From Eulemur rufifrons (lineage: Eukaryota > Chordata > Mammalia > Primates > Lemuridae), in the NCBI RefSeq assembly GCF_041146395.1, contig NC_090989.1:170543001-170607000 (forward strand): 64,000 nucleotides of DNA, written 5' to 3'. The position numbers and the translations under genes were made by a program. The notes under the pieces were generated by a model, which saw only the letters and a list, made by a program, of their open reading frames with translations, was not told the DNA's origin and did no database searches. Of the stretch, positions 1-12,118 are shown piece by piece; position 1 is the first letter of the stretch; every line of letters begins with the position of its first letter.

Positions 1-95
1 TACTGGCTTACCTTAGTGCCTCAGTTTCTTGATCTATAAAAGATAATCCCTGCCCCACCCATGTGATTAGCATTAGGAATTATTATTAATCCAAA
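1..95 (+). repeat. MIR SINE fragment
   Basis: Contains the MIR core 'gcctcagtttcttgatctat' in place of the usual cctcagtttcctcatctgt, followed by the 'ataatccctgccc' step. Cut by the window edge. Confidence 0.7.
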
Positions 96-790
96 ATATA
101 AGGAATTATCATGAGAATATTATTAGGATTACAGTTTTCAACTCCAGTGCTGAAAGACTAAAAGAATCAAGGGCCACAAATTCACATTACCACAGGATCA
201 CAACCTTTCCTCTGTCAAAGGCAGTCCCACTCTGGGGACAAAGGCAACTTTGGGGCCCTGTCCCAAGTGACTTACAGGAAATCTCCTCTCTCAGTTTTAT
301 TAATGAGTAAAGTAGAAGAATGGGGGCTGGTTTAGAATCTCTTCCTCCAGGTCACAGGCTAGACTCTAGACTTACAGTCTAACTCACTAGATTAGTTCCA
401 CTTGCTATTTTCACAGTAGTATCTGGCAACATTAGCATTCTAGCATATCACTTGCAAGATATTATTTTTTTAAAGAAAACCCTTTGTTGCAAACAAATCA
501 CAGCAATAAGCAGGGTACCTTGAACATTAAATTACTGTTCCTTTCTTTTGCTGGGTAAAAAAAGGGTATTTCTTAAAGAAATTTTTTTTCAATTTCTGAA
601 AACCAGGTAACAGACAGGAAAAAGACAAATTCCAAGTACTAAAACCAGAATCATTCTTTCCTCATATGAAAGAAATTAAACCCACCACACGTCCTCCCAG
701 GAGCCATTCCTTATGTTTAGCTGTATAGGAACACAGTGTGGCGGGACACAATGATACTTCTCCACAATTGAGCTGCCACTTTATCTACCT

Positions 791-813
791 GTAGACAGAC
801 AGACAGACAGACT
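791..813 (+). repeat. (CAGA)n short tandem repeat
   Basis: About five tandem cagacaga units. Confidence 0.8.
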
Positions 814-1124
814 GACTGCCTTCCTTTAACTCAAAAACTCTGCTTTCAGAATTCCTATGTTCTGTGTCTTGTTTTCTAGGATTTGGTCTAATCCAGTGGT
901 TTGGGGGATTTGGGATTTTCACTCTGTAGAGCACATTTCCTCAAACGAAATCATACATGAAATTCTGATTCATGGATCCGATAAAGTTGGCCGAAAGGAG
1001 GGGAGGCATGGGAAGGAAGGGAGAGCCCCGAGGTATTCCCTTCACTGAGGGGCTGTGAGTGGCCCACTGGTCTCCACAGAGGTCAGTCTAAAGGCCCCTG
1101 GCTGGGTCCACCCTTTGGTAATGA

Positions 1125-1370
1125 CGACGGTTAACATTTACGGAGACTTACACCATGCCAACACTTTACAAAACGCCTAGAGCACCTCAACCCATCCACT
1201 CCTCATAGCAGTTCTATGAAGCTCGTATTTCGGACACGACCTTTCCACGAATGTCAAAAGTGGACCTTACAAAGGGTCAACAATTTGCCTGGCGTTATAA
1301 ACCAGTAAGCAACAGAGCTGGGACCGAAACCCACGCACACCACGACGCTGTGCTGTTTGTCCCACTGTCA
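1125..1370 (-). repeat. MIR SINE, antisense
   Basis: Follows the reverse-complement MIR order: aacatttacggag, catgccaacactttac, cctcatagcagttctatgaag, then 'agcaacagagctgggaccgaaaccca', the diverged form of agtggcagagctgggattcgaaccca. Confidence 0.75.
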
Positions 1371-1504
1371 CTTATGACTCGCCTAACTTATCGAGTCGCT
1401 CGGTGGGCAAGCCGCCAAGTGTTCCAGAACCAGCACTGAGCTCTTCTTTCTCCCCTTGACTTTTCACCTACACCCACCCGGCGGCGAGACGCCAAAGACG
1501 AGTT

Positions 1505-2010
<506 letters not shown>

Positions 2011-2011
2011 T

Positions 2012-2560
2012 ATAAGATGTTCTTCGACCAGGGATTCAATTGGTAGGAATTTACCCTGCAGATAGACTTACAAAGGTCTGCTCAAACCTCCAGGATTGTT
2101 TATTGTAGCATTTTTATAACAGTAAATAAAGAACAAAAATCTGGAAACAACCAAAAGGGATCAATTAAACATAATTCACTCATATAATAACTACTCTGCC
2201 CTTCATGGGTTGATATAGAGGAGAAATATATGGAATTGTGCATAATGTCTGATTTCTTTTATGCAAAAAAGAATTTAGAAAAGGAGAGATTGTGTATTAA
2301 TAGAAGGATTCATAAGAAAGTTCAACAGAAATTTCCGTTAGGGAAAAGGAACTGAAGTGGCAAAATAGAGGAGACTTCACTCTTCTTTATATAGACAGAC
2401 AAACACATACACACACACATACATACACATACATACATTCCCACCCTGTGTTGCTTTTCACACACTAGATACATATTGCTTTTTAAAATTATTTGTTGTT
2501 GCTGTTTAAGCCATAGTTATCTAAGTGAGTCTGTGTTTCTTTGCAATTCTCCACACTTAA
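2012..2560 (+). repeat. L1M 3' end fragment with a (CA/CATA)n tract
   Basis: Old L1 order: ggaatttaccctgcag, gtttattgtagcattttt, ctggaaacaaccaaaaggga, then the 3' UTR. A cacatacacacac tract sits at about 2402-2440. Confidence 0.75.
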
Positions 2561-2574
2561 CAAAAGAAAAGCTA

Positions 2575-3105
2575 AAAATATTACATTGTTACAAAAATGT
2601 GTCATAGAAAAGAGACGTTTTTAAAAATCATAATCATAAATTACAGTCTACAGGATCAACAGAAGGCTTGCAGATCAACTGAGCTAGTGTTCACTCTTAA
2701 TGGAGAGAGATGCTTCAATGGCAGGCAAAAATAACAAGGCTGAGATTGTCCTTCCATTTTCAGACAAGACACAAATTAGGTAATAGCATTTTTAGCCTTA
2801 GAGAAACAATGTGGCAATCTAGTAACCACGTGAGCCACAACACTCATGTCTTCAGATGGTAACTCCCCCATGATCAAAAAGAGTAAATCATGAGGATGAC
2901 ACTGACGGCTAAGATGGTATTTCCTACATAGGGCAGAAAACTACTGCTCTTTATTTTAATATCATGTTCAAAATAATATCCCCTGCTATAGCTGCTCATT
3001 TTGGAATATACTAATAAAACCCAATTTAAACTATTTTATTTGAGTTGTATTATACCCAAGGTTTCAAGTGGCCAAAGGGAAAATACATATATTTGAGTCG
3101 ATCTT
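2575..3105. other. MAGI1: Unique intronic sequence
   Basis: No repeat family, splice-flanked frame or RNA gene recognised. Confidence 0.5.
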
Positions 3106-3107
3106 AA

Positions 3108-3152
3108 GTCATTCAATCATTCATTCATCAAGTATCTATGGAATGAAAACAC
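3108..3152 (-). repeat. L2 3' end, piece 1 of a split copy
   Basis: 'attcattcatcaagtatctatggaatg' is the antisense L2 terminus (tcattcaacaaatatttattgagtg). The next consensus bases appear only after the L1 insertion, at 4208. Confidence 0.6.
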
Positions 3153-3159
3153 CCACTCA

Positions 3160-4205
3160 CCCTATAATAAACTCCCCTAAAATGGGCACAAGGTTTGAAC
3201 AGATAGTTCACAAAGGAATATATGTGACTGGCCATTAAGCACATGAAAAGATGTTAGACATCATTAGTCATCAGAGAAATACAACTTAAAATCACAATGA
3301 GATCCCACTACATACCCAATAGAATAACAAAAACTAAAAATTCCAATAATATCAAATGTTAACAAGGTTGTAGAGGAACAGGAACTCTTACATACAGCCA
3401 GTGAGCATACAAAGCAGTTCATCCTCTTAGGAAAACAATTTTGCAATATTTACAAAGTTATACCTTCACTAGCTAAGTGATCTGACAATTAGATTCATAT
3501 TTACATGAGGGGAATGAAAACAAGTCCACACACACACACACACACACAAAACCTGTATGTAAATCTTCACAATAACTTTATTCATAAATAGCCAAAAATT
3601 GGAAATAACCCCAAATGTCCATCAGCAGATGACAGACGAGCAAACTGTGGTATATTCAAACAATGAGATGCTACACAGTAATTAAAAGGAACCAACTACT
3701 AGCACATGCAATAACACTGATGAATCTCAAACATGTAATGTTGAACAAAAGAAGCCAGACACAAAAGAGAAAATGCTGCACAATTCCATTTATATATAAA
3801 GTCTTGCAATAGGCCAAACTAATTTATAGTGACAGAAGGCAGTTCAGTGGTTACCTGGTGCTGATGGTAGGCAAAGACTGATTGCAAAGGGGCATGAGGG
3901 AATGAGATCTATGGAGCGTAGGAATGTTGCCATGGGGGGAAACCAGGTGAAGGGTAGGCAGGGCCTCTGTACTATTTTTTACAACATCCTGTGAGTATAT
4001 AATATTTTCAAAATAAGTTTTTAAAAAGGAGGAACATAAGGGACCTTTCGGGAGGAGATACTAATATACTATTTTTTGATTGTAGTAGTAACAATGTGGG
4101 TTTATGTATTTGTCAAAACTCACAGCACTGTATAAATAAAATGAGTGTGCTTTATTATATGTAAATTGCATTACAATAAAATTGATTTCAAAAGTTTAAA
4201 ATACA
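3160..4205 (+). repeat. L1M 3' fragment
   Basis: Late ORF2 and 3' UTR of an old L1: attaagcacatgaaaagatg, catcattagtcatcagagaaat, aatgtccatcagcag, caaactgtggtatattca, tgatgaatctcaaac and a 3' UTR ending in aataaaattgatttc. A (CA)n tract lies at 3527-3549. Confidence 0.9.
3527..3549 (+). repeat. (CA)n microsatellite
   Basis: About 11 uninterrupted CA units inside the L1M copy. Confidence 0.9.
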
Positions 4206-4207
4206 TA

Positions 4208-4262
4208 TAATGATTGAGTGAGGACTACATGCTAGGCACTGTCTAGATCCTTAGTTCTCTAT
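4208..4262 (-). repeat. L2 3' end, piece 2 of a split copy
   Basis: 'tgattgagtgaggactacatgctaggcactgtctagatcc' continues the antisense L2 from 3152 (ttgagtgcctactatgtgccaggcactg). Confidence 0.6.
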
Positions 4263-4304
4263 TTGCCATTAGAAAGTTGAACTGAAAGGAAAACAGTAAA
4301 TACT

Positions 4305-4512
4305 GGCAGTTAAGACAGACAAGTCTGGGTCTGAATCCTGGCCCCACTGCTTCTTAGCTGGTACACCTGAGCACAGCGTTTCATCTCTGAACCTTACTTG
4401 TCTCATCTGTAAAAATAGAACACTGATACGATAGTAGCTCCGTCACAAAATTGCTGTGAGCATTAAATGGGATGTTACATTCGGACAGTGCCTACCAAAA
4501 AGAAATCACTCA
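4305..4512 (+). repeat. MIR SINE
   Basis: Sense MIR: gtctgaatcctggccccactgcttcttagctg, catctctgaaccttacttgtctcatctgtaaaaat, then gagcattaaatggga and cagtgcctacc. Confidence 0.9.
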
Positions 4513-5607
4513 ATGGAAAATGGAAATAATAATTGTGATGCTGAAGGGACAATTATCGAGGTAAGTGAGGAAAGACCTAAAATCAATCCAAATGTGAACT
4601 GTTACTCTTTTTTTTAAAACAAAATGCAGATAAACATAGAATCTATCATATTGGCTTAGAAATAGCCAGAAACAAAATACAAGCCTAAGGAGATTTGAAT
4701 TAAAGGATATTTCTAGTGTTTCTACAAGTGAATAAAAGTCTACTTGTGCTAAAATGGTGCAAGCATATGGAAACTTGTTAATAAACATTTAGTGTGTCCT
4801 TGATACGTTCCAGGCACTGTGCTGAAGCTGAAGTTCAGGAAACAAAATCAACTGGTAAATCACTGATGTTGGATAGTCACAGCTGCTAACTCTAGCTTGA
4901 GGTATGAGGCACTCTAGAATTTGATTCAAAAGATAACAATGTTCACCAACAAAATTCCCATTGCCTACAATCTATCCTTCTTAAGAGACAACAGTGCTTG
5001 ACATTAAAAAGACACTGACAGCTATCAATTGAGTAGCAAAGATGTCTATGATATCCAAATGTACTGCCTGAGTCAAAAGCAAAATTTCAAAGGAGATTCA
5101 GGATACAGGATCTCTTTACCCCATACACAATGCAGATTCAAACATCCTTATGAATTATATGCAGTAACTGTCAAGATAAATCAGGGGAATGTAGACTGGA
5201 AGGCATTCTTATGTGTAAGCTTAAGAATGGTTTACACTTGAGCTTTATGTTCAAACTACCCAAGCTAGCTAGGGTTTATGATTACCAAACTAAAACTCCT
5301 CTCTACTGCAGATATGCTAAAGGGCAGGGTTACCTATGCTGCCGGTTAACATTTACTCTGTGTTCTGTGACATTTGGAAGTAAAAAGCCTCAGCCTTCAC
5401 ATCCCATTAAGAGTACTGTATTTTTTGGCATCTAATCTCAAATTAATTGCCAATTATTCAGGGGACACGTCTCTAAATCTTATCCTAATTGTCAAGGGCA
5501 GTGAGCCAATGAAATCATAAATTGCAAGACAGTTTCTCATAGCATCTTCACTTTCTTTGAAATTCAAGATTTGTTTTGCAAATGGGAAAGAGAACATAGG
5601 TCAGGAA
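4513..5607. other. MAGI1: Mostly unique intronic sequence, with a short antisense L2 piece
   Basis: About 4783-4850 reads 'aaacatttagtgtgtccttgatacgttccaggcactgtgctgaag', an antisense L2 terminus. The remainder is unassigned; open frames at 5029-5241 and 5211-5435 resemble nothing known. Confidence 0.5.
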
Positions 5608-5609
5608 TA

Positions 5610-5947
5610 CAGTCACATGCAGCATAATCTATCATGTGAGGATGGACCACATATACAAAAGCAGTTCCATAAAATTATAATACTGTTTTTTTACTGTATC
5701 TTTTCTACCCTTAGGTGTGTTTAGATACATGAATACTTATCATGGTGCTGCCTGCAGTATTCAGGACAGCCCCATTCCATACAGGTTTACAGTCTAGGAG
5801 CAAAAGGCTATACCATACAGCCTGGGTGAATAGGGCATACCATCTAGGTTTGCGCAAGTATGTATCGATGATGTTCACACAATGACAAAAATTGCCTAAG
5901 GCCACATTTCTCAGAATATATCCCTGTCATTAAGCGATGCATGACTG
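5610..5947 (+). mobile_element. MER2-type Tigger non-autonomous DNA transposon, complete
   Basis: A 338-bp element with terminal inverted repeats (cagtcacatgcagcataa at the left; the right end read in reverse is cagtcatgcatcgcttaa). It is flanked on both sides by TA (5608-5609 and 5948-5949), as expected for Tc1/mariner-pogo elements. Interior landmarks include accacatatac, gtttagatacatgaatactta and taggagcaaaaggctataccata. The family name is from memory. Confidence 0.88.
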
Positions 5948-6079
5948 TATGTAGAACTTTCACCAAGAAAAGCGTTCAGAGCTTACTGTGAGACAATTTT
6001 ATAATTTAACGAGAGAAAATGAGGCTTAGATTCTATCTGGATTTGCCATTGTTTTATATTTCTATATCTTTATCTATAT

Positions 6080-6492
6080 ATCTGGAATTCTGTCTCTTAA
6101 ATTTACAGTAATATATCTCTGCTTTTTTCACTACTTTGTAGAATTTTAACCATGTTTGATTGATGTTATTTTAAATGTATAATATTCAATTTTAAAAATT
6201 GAATAAATACCAAAATTTATTCCCCTTTATAGAAAATAAAGCTATTTCCAGTATAATCAATGTTCCTACAATTGTCACTGTAATGCCTTTTTATTAAATT
6301 TTCTTATTATGCAAATGTGAGTTTTTTTCCCCTGTAGACGATCTAAACCTGGAAATGGACAACGACATCTTCAATTTACCTTGTTATTACTGAATTCATC
6401 TCCAAAATGGTGGTGCCAATTTACCTTTCCACAAACAGTTCTGGAGGTCCTGTTTCCCTACACTTAGGCTGACATTTGCTGTTGTCACTGTA
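6080..6492 (-). repeat. L1M 3' region, antisense (piece 1)
   Basis: Antisense L1 landmarks: aaaatggtggtgccaatttacctttccacaaacag, gaggtcctgtttccctacactt, ctgttgtcactgta. The copy resumes after the LTR at about 7011. Confidence 0.75.
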
Positions 6493-7010
6493 TTGTGGGT
6501 CCCCAAGACCACTCCCAGATTTAATGAATCGCTAGGAAATTTCAGAAGAAACAGTACATATTAATAGTTGTACTCATGGCTGTAATTTATTACAGCAAAA
6601 GGATAGAAAGCAAAATCGACAAAGGGAAAAGGCTCATGGGGCAAAGTCCAGAGGCAATCAGGTAGAAGTTTCCAAGAGTCCTCTCCCAACGAAGTCACAC
6701 TTACACCCCAGAGGAACATGTGTGAAAAGTTGCCCACCAGAGAAGCTCCTGAGACATGCAGGGCCCAGGGTTTTTACTGAGAGTTGGTTGCATAGGTAGC
6801 TTCTGCCTAGCACAAAACAAAACTCCAGACTCTCAGAAAAAAAGCATGAACAACAGCATTTGGATGGATAGTTTAGACACAGTGAGCCACTCTTATCACT
6901 TCCAGGTATACAAGAAATCCCCCCAAATCCAAGTTCCCCGAAGCCAGCAAAGGGCCAACTTAGCCTTGAAACTAGCTACCATTAACTCTTTTCTGCACAG
7001 TTCAACTTTG
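6493..7010 (-). mobile_element. Endogenous retrovirus LTR remnant, antisense, inserted in L1M
   Basis: About 500 bp interrupts the antisense L1M. The text (aagtttccaagagtcctctccc, agagaagctcctgagacatgcagggcccagggtttttactg, agccactcttatcactt) resembles MER21-class ERVL LTRs as I remember them, but the family is not certain. No retroviral genes are present. Edges are good to about 10 bp. Confidence 0.55.
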
Positions 7011-7245
7011 TAAATGCTTCCCATTCTAATAAAGATAAAATGATTTGTGGGCATTATATTAATTCACAAGTACTGATTACTAATGAGATTAAGCATTCTA
7101 TCACATTTTTAAAAATCATCATTTTGTGTTTCCTTTTCTGTGACTTATCTGTTCATATTTTTTGTGCATTTTCCGAATGGACTGTCTTATTACTTTTGAT
7201 AAAAATATGTTTTTACATGTTCTAGAAAGGGTTCCTTTATCACTT
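7011..7245 (-). repeat. L1M 3' region, antisense (piece 2)
   Basis: Resumes the antisense L1: actgattactaatgagattaagcattctatcac, gtgacttatctgttcatattttttgtgcatttt, gttcctttatcacttatt. Confidence 0.8.
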
Positions 7246-8045
7246 ATTTATGTTGTGAATTTTGCTTGTCACTACTTAAACATGAAATGACCCTCTAACA
7301 TAACTGAGTTGTGTAGTTTCTCTAACTCTTCCTCTCCCATGCTAGATAGTTTTCTGCCGACTCTACCAGAAGCATCATTTCCAAGGTGATGAATTATGAG
7401 GGGACCCTGCTTGGCTGATGTCTATCTCCTAGGATACAGATCCTAAAAGGAATGTTAGTCAACAGAAATTATCTTCCTGGTCAAGAAACCATGTTTCCCA
7501 ACAGACCACTAAGTCTCCTTAATTCACCCATTTGTGACCAAAAGGGCAAAATGCAATTCCCTTCATGTATGATAAGTGCTGCACATCTACATCCACATCT
7601 AGAAGGTCAAAGAACAGTGTTTCATGACAATGAGAACTGACACTTTAATACATTTCGAATTTTCAATGCTGAGGGAAACCTGCATAAGGATATTTAAACT
7701 AATCACACTCTCAGGTGATTCTGCTTTAGCACACAATTTCTTCAAGGAATGATTACAGTTGTGGGAAAGGTCCATTTATTAAGGCAACACGAATGGTTTG
7801 GACTGCAGTGGAGCTATTACAGCAAAAAAATCTGTCAGTTCAGCACTTGAGATTTATAAAGAATAGGACTTTTTTTTTAAAACACAAAGCTATAAATTGA
7901 AAAACAAATTCACTTGTTTTATAGTCAAACTTGTAATCCAAAATTCATTTAAATGAGATTTGTCTGAAAAAAGATGTTTGCTATTTGTTTTCTTTCCAAT
8001 ATATTTTTTCTAACATTCTTCCTAACATTCATAAGTTTCTGGGGA
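7246..8045. other. MAGI1: Unique intronic sequence
   Basis: No repeat, exon or RNA gene recognised. Confidence 0.5.
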
Positions 8046-8218
8046 GTTATTGTTTAATGGGGACAGAGTATCAGTTGAGGATGATAAAAAAAGTTCTGCA
8101 GATAGATGTTGGTGATGGTTGCACAACAGGAATGTACATAATGCCACAGACTGCACAGAACTTAAAAACGGTGAAAATTATAAATTTTTATGTTATATTT
8201 TACCACAATAAAAAGTAA
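8046..8218 (+). repeat. L1M 3' end
   Basis: Typical old L1 terminus: gttggtgatggttgcacaac, acttaaaaacggtgaaaatt, ttttaccacaataaaaa. Confidence 0.8.
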
Positions 8219-8397
8219 TACAAATTAATTACAAGATTTGAAAAATGCACCATTAGTCCAACAAAGAAAATTAAAATCACCTGTAGCTTCATTTGCAGCA
8301 CAGTTAGCATTTTGGTACTGCATACCCAGTGTGTGCATACATATGTACACACATATACACTTATAATACACCTATGCATATGGGGAGCTTCATTTAC

Positions 8398-9133
8398 TCT
8401 CATTCAACAAATATTTATTAAGTGCCTATAGCCAAGGATACAACAAGGACAATACAGAGCCCCAAGCAGGAAGTGACATGCCCACATTAGGAAGGATGAA
8501 CAGGGACATGACCTCTGGGCAGGGGCAATTGTTAAGATGAGAACTAAAGGAGGATAAGAAGCTAATCTGCTCTGCAAAGTGTTGGGGAAGCAGTATTCCA
8601 GGCAGAGGGAACAGCATGTGCAAAAGGTTCAGAAGTAGAAAAGAGGCTGGCATGCTAGAGAACATGCATGAAGCTCCAACAAAGGATGGCATAGGTTGGG
8701 GATAAAAAGAGAAGCAGGGGCTAGACAAATGTGTGCCTTGCAGGCCACCATAAGGAGCTTGTATTTTATTCCAAGTACAGGAGGAATGCAGTGAAGAGGT
8801 TTTAGTCATGGAGGTGGAAGGTGTGGTCTAAATTTTGAGGTTACTTTTGCAGCTGTGCAGTGGGTCACATATAGAGGCAGGGAATGGGAAGAAGCCAGTA
8901 GAGCTGATCATATAAGACCTGAAGTGGCCTGGACTAAGGAAGAGCTGGGAAGAAGGGCAGGGAGAGACAGAGAGGATATGTAATTTAAAGCTGGAACTGA
9001 TTCAGTTTGCCAATATGTTGGGGGAAGATACCAAGTGCAAGGGAGGAGTCAAAAATGGTTCCAATGTTTGTGCTTAGCTGGTGATGAACAGGTTTGAGTG
9101 GAATACAGAGTTCCATGAGATACCTGTGAAACA
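8398..9133 (-). repeat. L2 LINE 3' region, antisense
   Basis: A long antisense L2: tcattcaacaaatatttattaagtgcc, gcagtattccaggcagagggaacagcatgtgcaaaagg, gtgccttgcaggccaccataaggagcttgtattttattc, aaaatggttccaatg. The open frame on its minus strand (8426-8809) is an accident of this repeat. Confidence 0.88.
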
Positions 9134-9144
9134 TATAGGATCAT

Positions 9145-9411
9145 TCACTTTGGGAGGCAGGAGGACTGCTTGAAGCCAGGAGTTTGAGAATAGCCTGAGC
9201 AAGATCGAGACCCTCTCTCTACAAAAAAATGGAAAAATTTAACCAGCTGTGGTGGCATGTACCTGTAGTCCCAGCTACTTGGGAAGCTGAGGCAGGATGT
9301 TCTCTTGAGCCCAGGAGTTAGAGGCTACAGTGAACTATGACGATGCTACTGTACTCTAGCTCAGGTGACAGAGCGAGACCCTGTCTCCAAAAAAACAAAA
9401 AACAAAAAAAG
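9145..9411 (+). mobile_element. Alu (AluJ-like), 5' truncated
   Basis: Starts inside the left arm (cactttgggaggcagg), then both monomers and a mixed A tail. Flanked by an 11-bp target-site duplication, tataggatcat, at 9134-9144 and 9412-9422. Confidence 0.95.
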
Positions 9412-9429
9412 TATAGGATCATGCCATAT

Positions 9430-9915
9430 ATGTGGATTTATATCCACATTTTCTAACAAAGAATTCATAAACATTTGTAATATATTATTAGTATTCAAAA
9501 ATATAATTTTAAGAGCTACATAGTATTTTATCTTATTCCATCACAACTTATTTAACCATTACCAGCTAGCAAGCATAGAAAATGTTTGAGCCTCTTGATC
9601 TAAATTCCCTTCAAAAGATTGTATTGCTTCCTTTCATCCAGCTTTATTTTAAGTGGCTTCAAAATAGGAATGTGGATTCATCATAATATTATCAGTTTTA
9701 TGTTAACAGACATTTGGGTGTCTTCCCTTTAAAAAAAACAATTATAAATAATGCTAATGAAAAACTTTGCACATATATTTTTGCCGAAATTTCTTAGAAG
9801 GAGAATTACTAGACTGGTGAGTATGAATATTATTTTAAAGCTTCTTGATAAACACTGACAAATTACTTTTTATAAAGGTTATTAGCAGTTTCTACCACAA
9901 TATGGAAGAACTTCA
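9430..9915 (-). repeat. L1M 3' region, antisense
   Basis: Antisense landmarks: ctacatagtattttatcttattcca, attataaataatgctaatgaa, aatttcttagaaggagaattactagactgg, acaaattactttttataaaggtt. A segment of about 110 bp near 9575-9690 is not L1-like. Confidence 0.75.
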
Positions 9916-10284
9916 AGACCACCCATCTGGAAGATACAGTGTTAAAATGAGAATGATTTTTCACCTTTTAATTATGTGTAGTTTTTTATTTTGCACCAAT
10001 AATTCAAAGACATGTCAACAATGTTATTAAAGAGACTATATGACGGCAAAATGACCTTTCTTTTAATTTTGAGAAACTTGGTTCCAGTAAGAAAATTAAT
10101 TTGGAAAACGGCCTATTGAGAAATAATGAATGACTGCCATTATCGTATGTATTTAACTAAAAACAAACAAAACAAAAATCCCTCACACCTAGAAAGTACA
10201 CAAACTGGGAACATCAGTGAGCCACTTCTTTATAGAATTACGTCCAACCTCGCTACTCCCAAACAACATTTAAGCATTGGTTTA
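9916..10284. other. MAGI1: Unique intronic sequence
   Basis: No repeat recognised. Confidence 0.5.
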
Positions 10285-10498
10285 CTAGATCGAGGGTCAA
10301 CAAAATTTTTCTGTGAAGATAAAATAGGGGCAGATAATACCCACCTTTCAGTCTTGAGGGTACATACAGATTCTGTCCAACTACCTAACTCAGCCTAAAG
10401 CAGCCATGCAAATATGTAAATGAGGTTTTTCAATAAAACCGTATTTACAAAAATGGGCAGTGAATTTGGCCCAGGGACCCTAGTTTGCTAACTCCTGT
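10285..10498 (+). mobile_element. hAT-Charlie MITE (MER58-like)
   Basis: Reads agggtcaacaaaatttttctgtgaagat, gcagccatgcaaatatg, aataaaaccgtatttacaaaaatgggcag, tggcccagggaccctagtttgctaactcctg. This is the familiar 'gtcagcaaactttttctgtaaa ... tttgccgacccctg' MITE; the family name is from memory. A second copy is at 36759. Confidence 0.75.
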
Positions 10499-10622
10499 CA
10501 AAATATCGGCCCTGCATCTCCAGCCGAGCAATTTCTCCTTAAGTAATTCTCAGAGAAGAGTTGAAGTGATTCTTGGGGTGGAGGTGGAGGGTATCCATGG
10601 TCTCCCGGGTTAGGCTAAGCCA

Positions 10623-10811
10623 CAGTTCTCAGACTATGGTTCCCTGACCATCAGCAGCAGCAACGCCCAGAAACTTACTTGAAATAAAAATCAGTGGGCT
10701 GCACCCCAGATTAAACCAACACAGAAACTCTCAGGGCAGCGTTCAGCAATCTGCGTTTTAACAAGCCTTCCAGGTGACTCTAATACATGCTAAAGTTTGC
10801 AAACCAATGGT
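10623..10811 (-). mobile_element. MER5A hAT-Charlie MITE, full length
   Basis: Exactly 189 bp, the length I remember for MER5A, from cagttctcagac to gtttgcaaaccaatggt. Flanked by an 8-bp duplication ctaagcca at 10615-10622 and 10812-10819, the hAT signature. Confidence 0.88.
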
Positions 10812-10829
10812 CTAAGCCACACCAAAGTC

Positions 10830-11682
10830 CCCTAACAAAACGTGAGGAGTCAGACTCTTCTCACAACGGTTCCCATCTCTCAGGTGCTGCCACTGCACTA
10901 CAGGGCTAACGATGACAGGCGCACCACCCATGACCCCAGGCAGCGGGGACCTCATGGGACATGCAGACACAGAATCCACTCCCCTGGTGGTACAGAGACT
11001 ACCGTTCTCTTTCAGTCAACGTTTCTATAAACCTTAAAAAAGAAACATAGAAAAAGAAATGTATGGTGAATCTGTGATGTGAAACCGAGGCTGCGAGGCA
11101 GATTTATGTACGCTGATGAAGCTCAAGAAACTCCTATTTACGTTTAACTCCCCACATGGACAAGCACGAAACATTTTGCTAGCACTTCAGGAAATCCGCT
11201 TTCTCACTATTTCCTGTCTGCCTTCTCTATTCTTTTTGTCCTGGTGAATCTTTTCATAATAAATTTCATCCCACAGTGAGGAGAAACTTGAATTAAGCAT
11301 GGAAAGAAAAGCAAGCTTAGGTTTAAATATCATCATCTGTATGTTTTTTCATTATTTACAGCCTTTTGTGCATCTTATATTTACTCCAGTTAACTACGAT
11401 AGTGGAAGAACACCTGTTCAGAAAAGAAATAATGAAGGATTTATACAAAGAAAGTGGAAACACAATGTCCCCCTGTTGGCAAAGCACTATAGCTGATGTG
11501 AGCTTGTGTCCAGTCCTAATAAATAGCTGCATGACGCCACCAAAAGCTGAAGTCACATGTCGCCACACTCAGAAACCTGAGTGGAATCTGAAGACATGGT
11601 GTGTCTCCCTTCAAGATGATGCTAAATTCTTGGAAAGATACTCAATCGGCATCTCACTGAACCTGCTGGCCTCAAAAGATGA
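10830..11682. other. MAGI1: Unassigned intronic sequence
   Basis: Includes a segment (about 11060-11290) ending ttttcataataaatttcatc, reminiscent of a retroposed 3' end, but I cannot name a family. Open frames at 11299-11496 and 11366-11761 match nothing known. Confidence 0.4.
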
Positions 11683-11683
11683 C

Positions 11684-11880
11684 AACGAACATTTATTAAG
11701 CACTTTCAACAGGCCAAGTACAATGCTAAGTAAAAACTTGATAATCCTCACTCTAAACTAATAAAGATGCCAGTCCCATTTTACAGAAGAATAAACTGAG
11801 GCTGGGACATTGCCCCATGACCCAGCTAGTAAGCGGCAGAGGGGACTCACACACAGGGAAGCATGACCGACTGCGTTCTT
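11684..11880 (-). repeat. MIR SINE, antisense
   Basis: aacatttattaagcactttcaacaggcc, cccattttacagaagaataaactgaggc, gacccagctagtaagcggcagagggg. Confidence 0.9.
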
Positions 11881-12118
11881 ATCCAGTGAGGTCTAGGAAG
11901 GGTTCACGATAAGAATGATGCCAAAGACAAACTTGGAAGCACTAACTTAGAAGATAAAAGCAAAAAAAGCAATGTATCTTCTTCGTATATTCAAGTGCTT
12001 GGAATTGCAAGGGTGTTTAAAACAGTTTCTGCTTTTAGAAAGTCTCCCCAAAGCATAGCTGGGGTTGTGGGAATGTGTTAACATGAAAAATATCCGTAGA
12101 GGGTGTACTTCTCTCACA

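Noticed and set aside
857..1439. Open frames near MAGI1 exon 2 considered as extra exons
   Set aside because: On the opposite strand, without splice sites; the second overlaps an antisense MIR.
2400..2445. Regularly spaced short repeats considered as a CRISPR-like array
   Set aside because: Simple CA/CATA microsatellite in a mammalian genome; no unique spacers.
8426..8809. Minus-strand open frame of 127 codons
   Set aside because: Lies wholly inside an antisense L2 3' region; composition and sequence follow the repeat, not a protein family.
11366..11761. Plus-strand open frame of 131 codons
   Set aside because: No recognisable domain; its 3' part runs into an antisense MIR; no splice sites support it.
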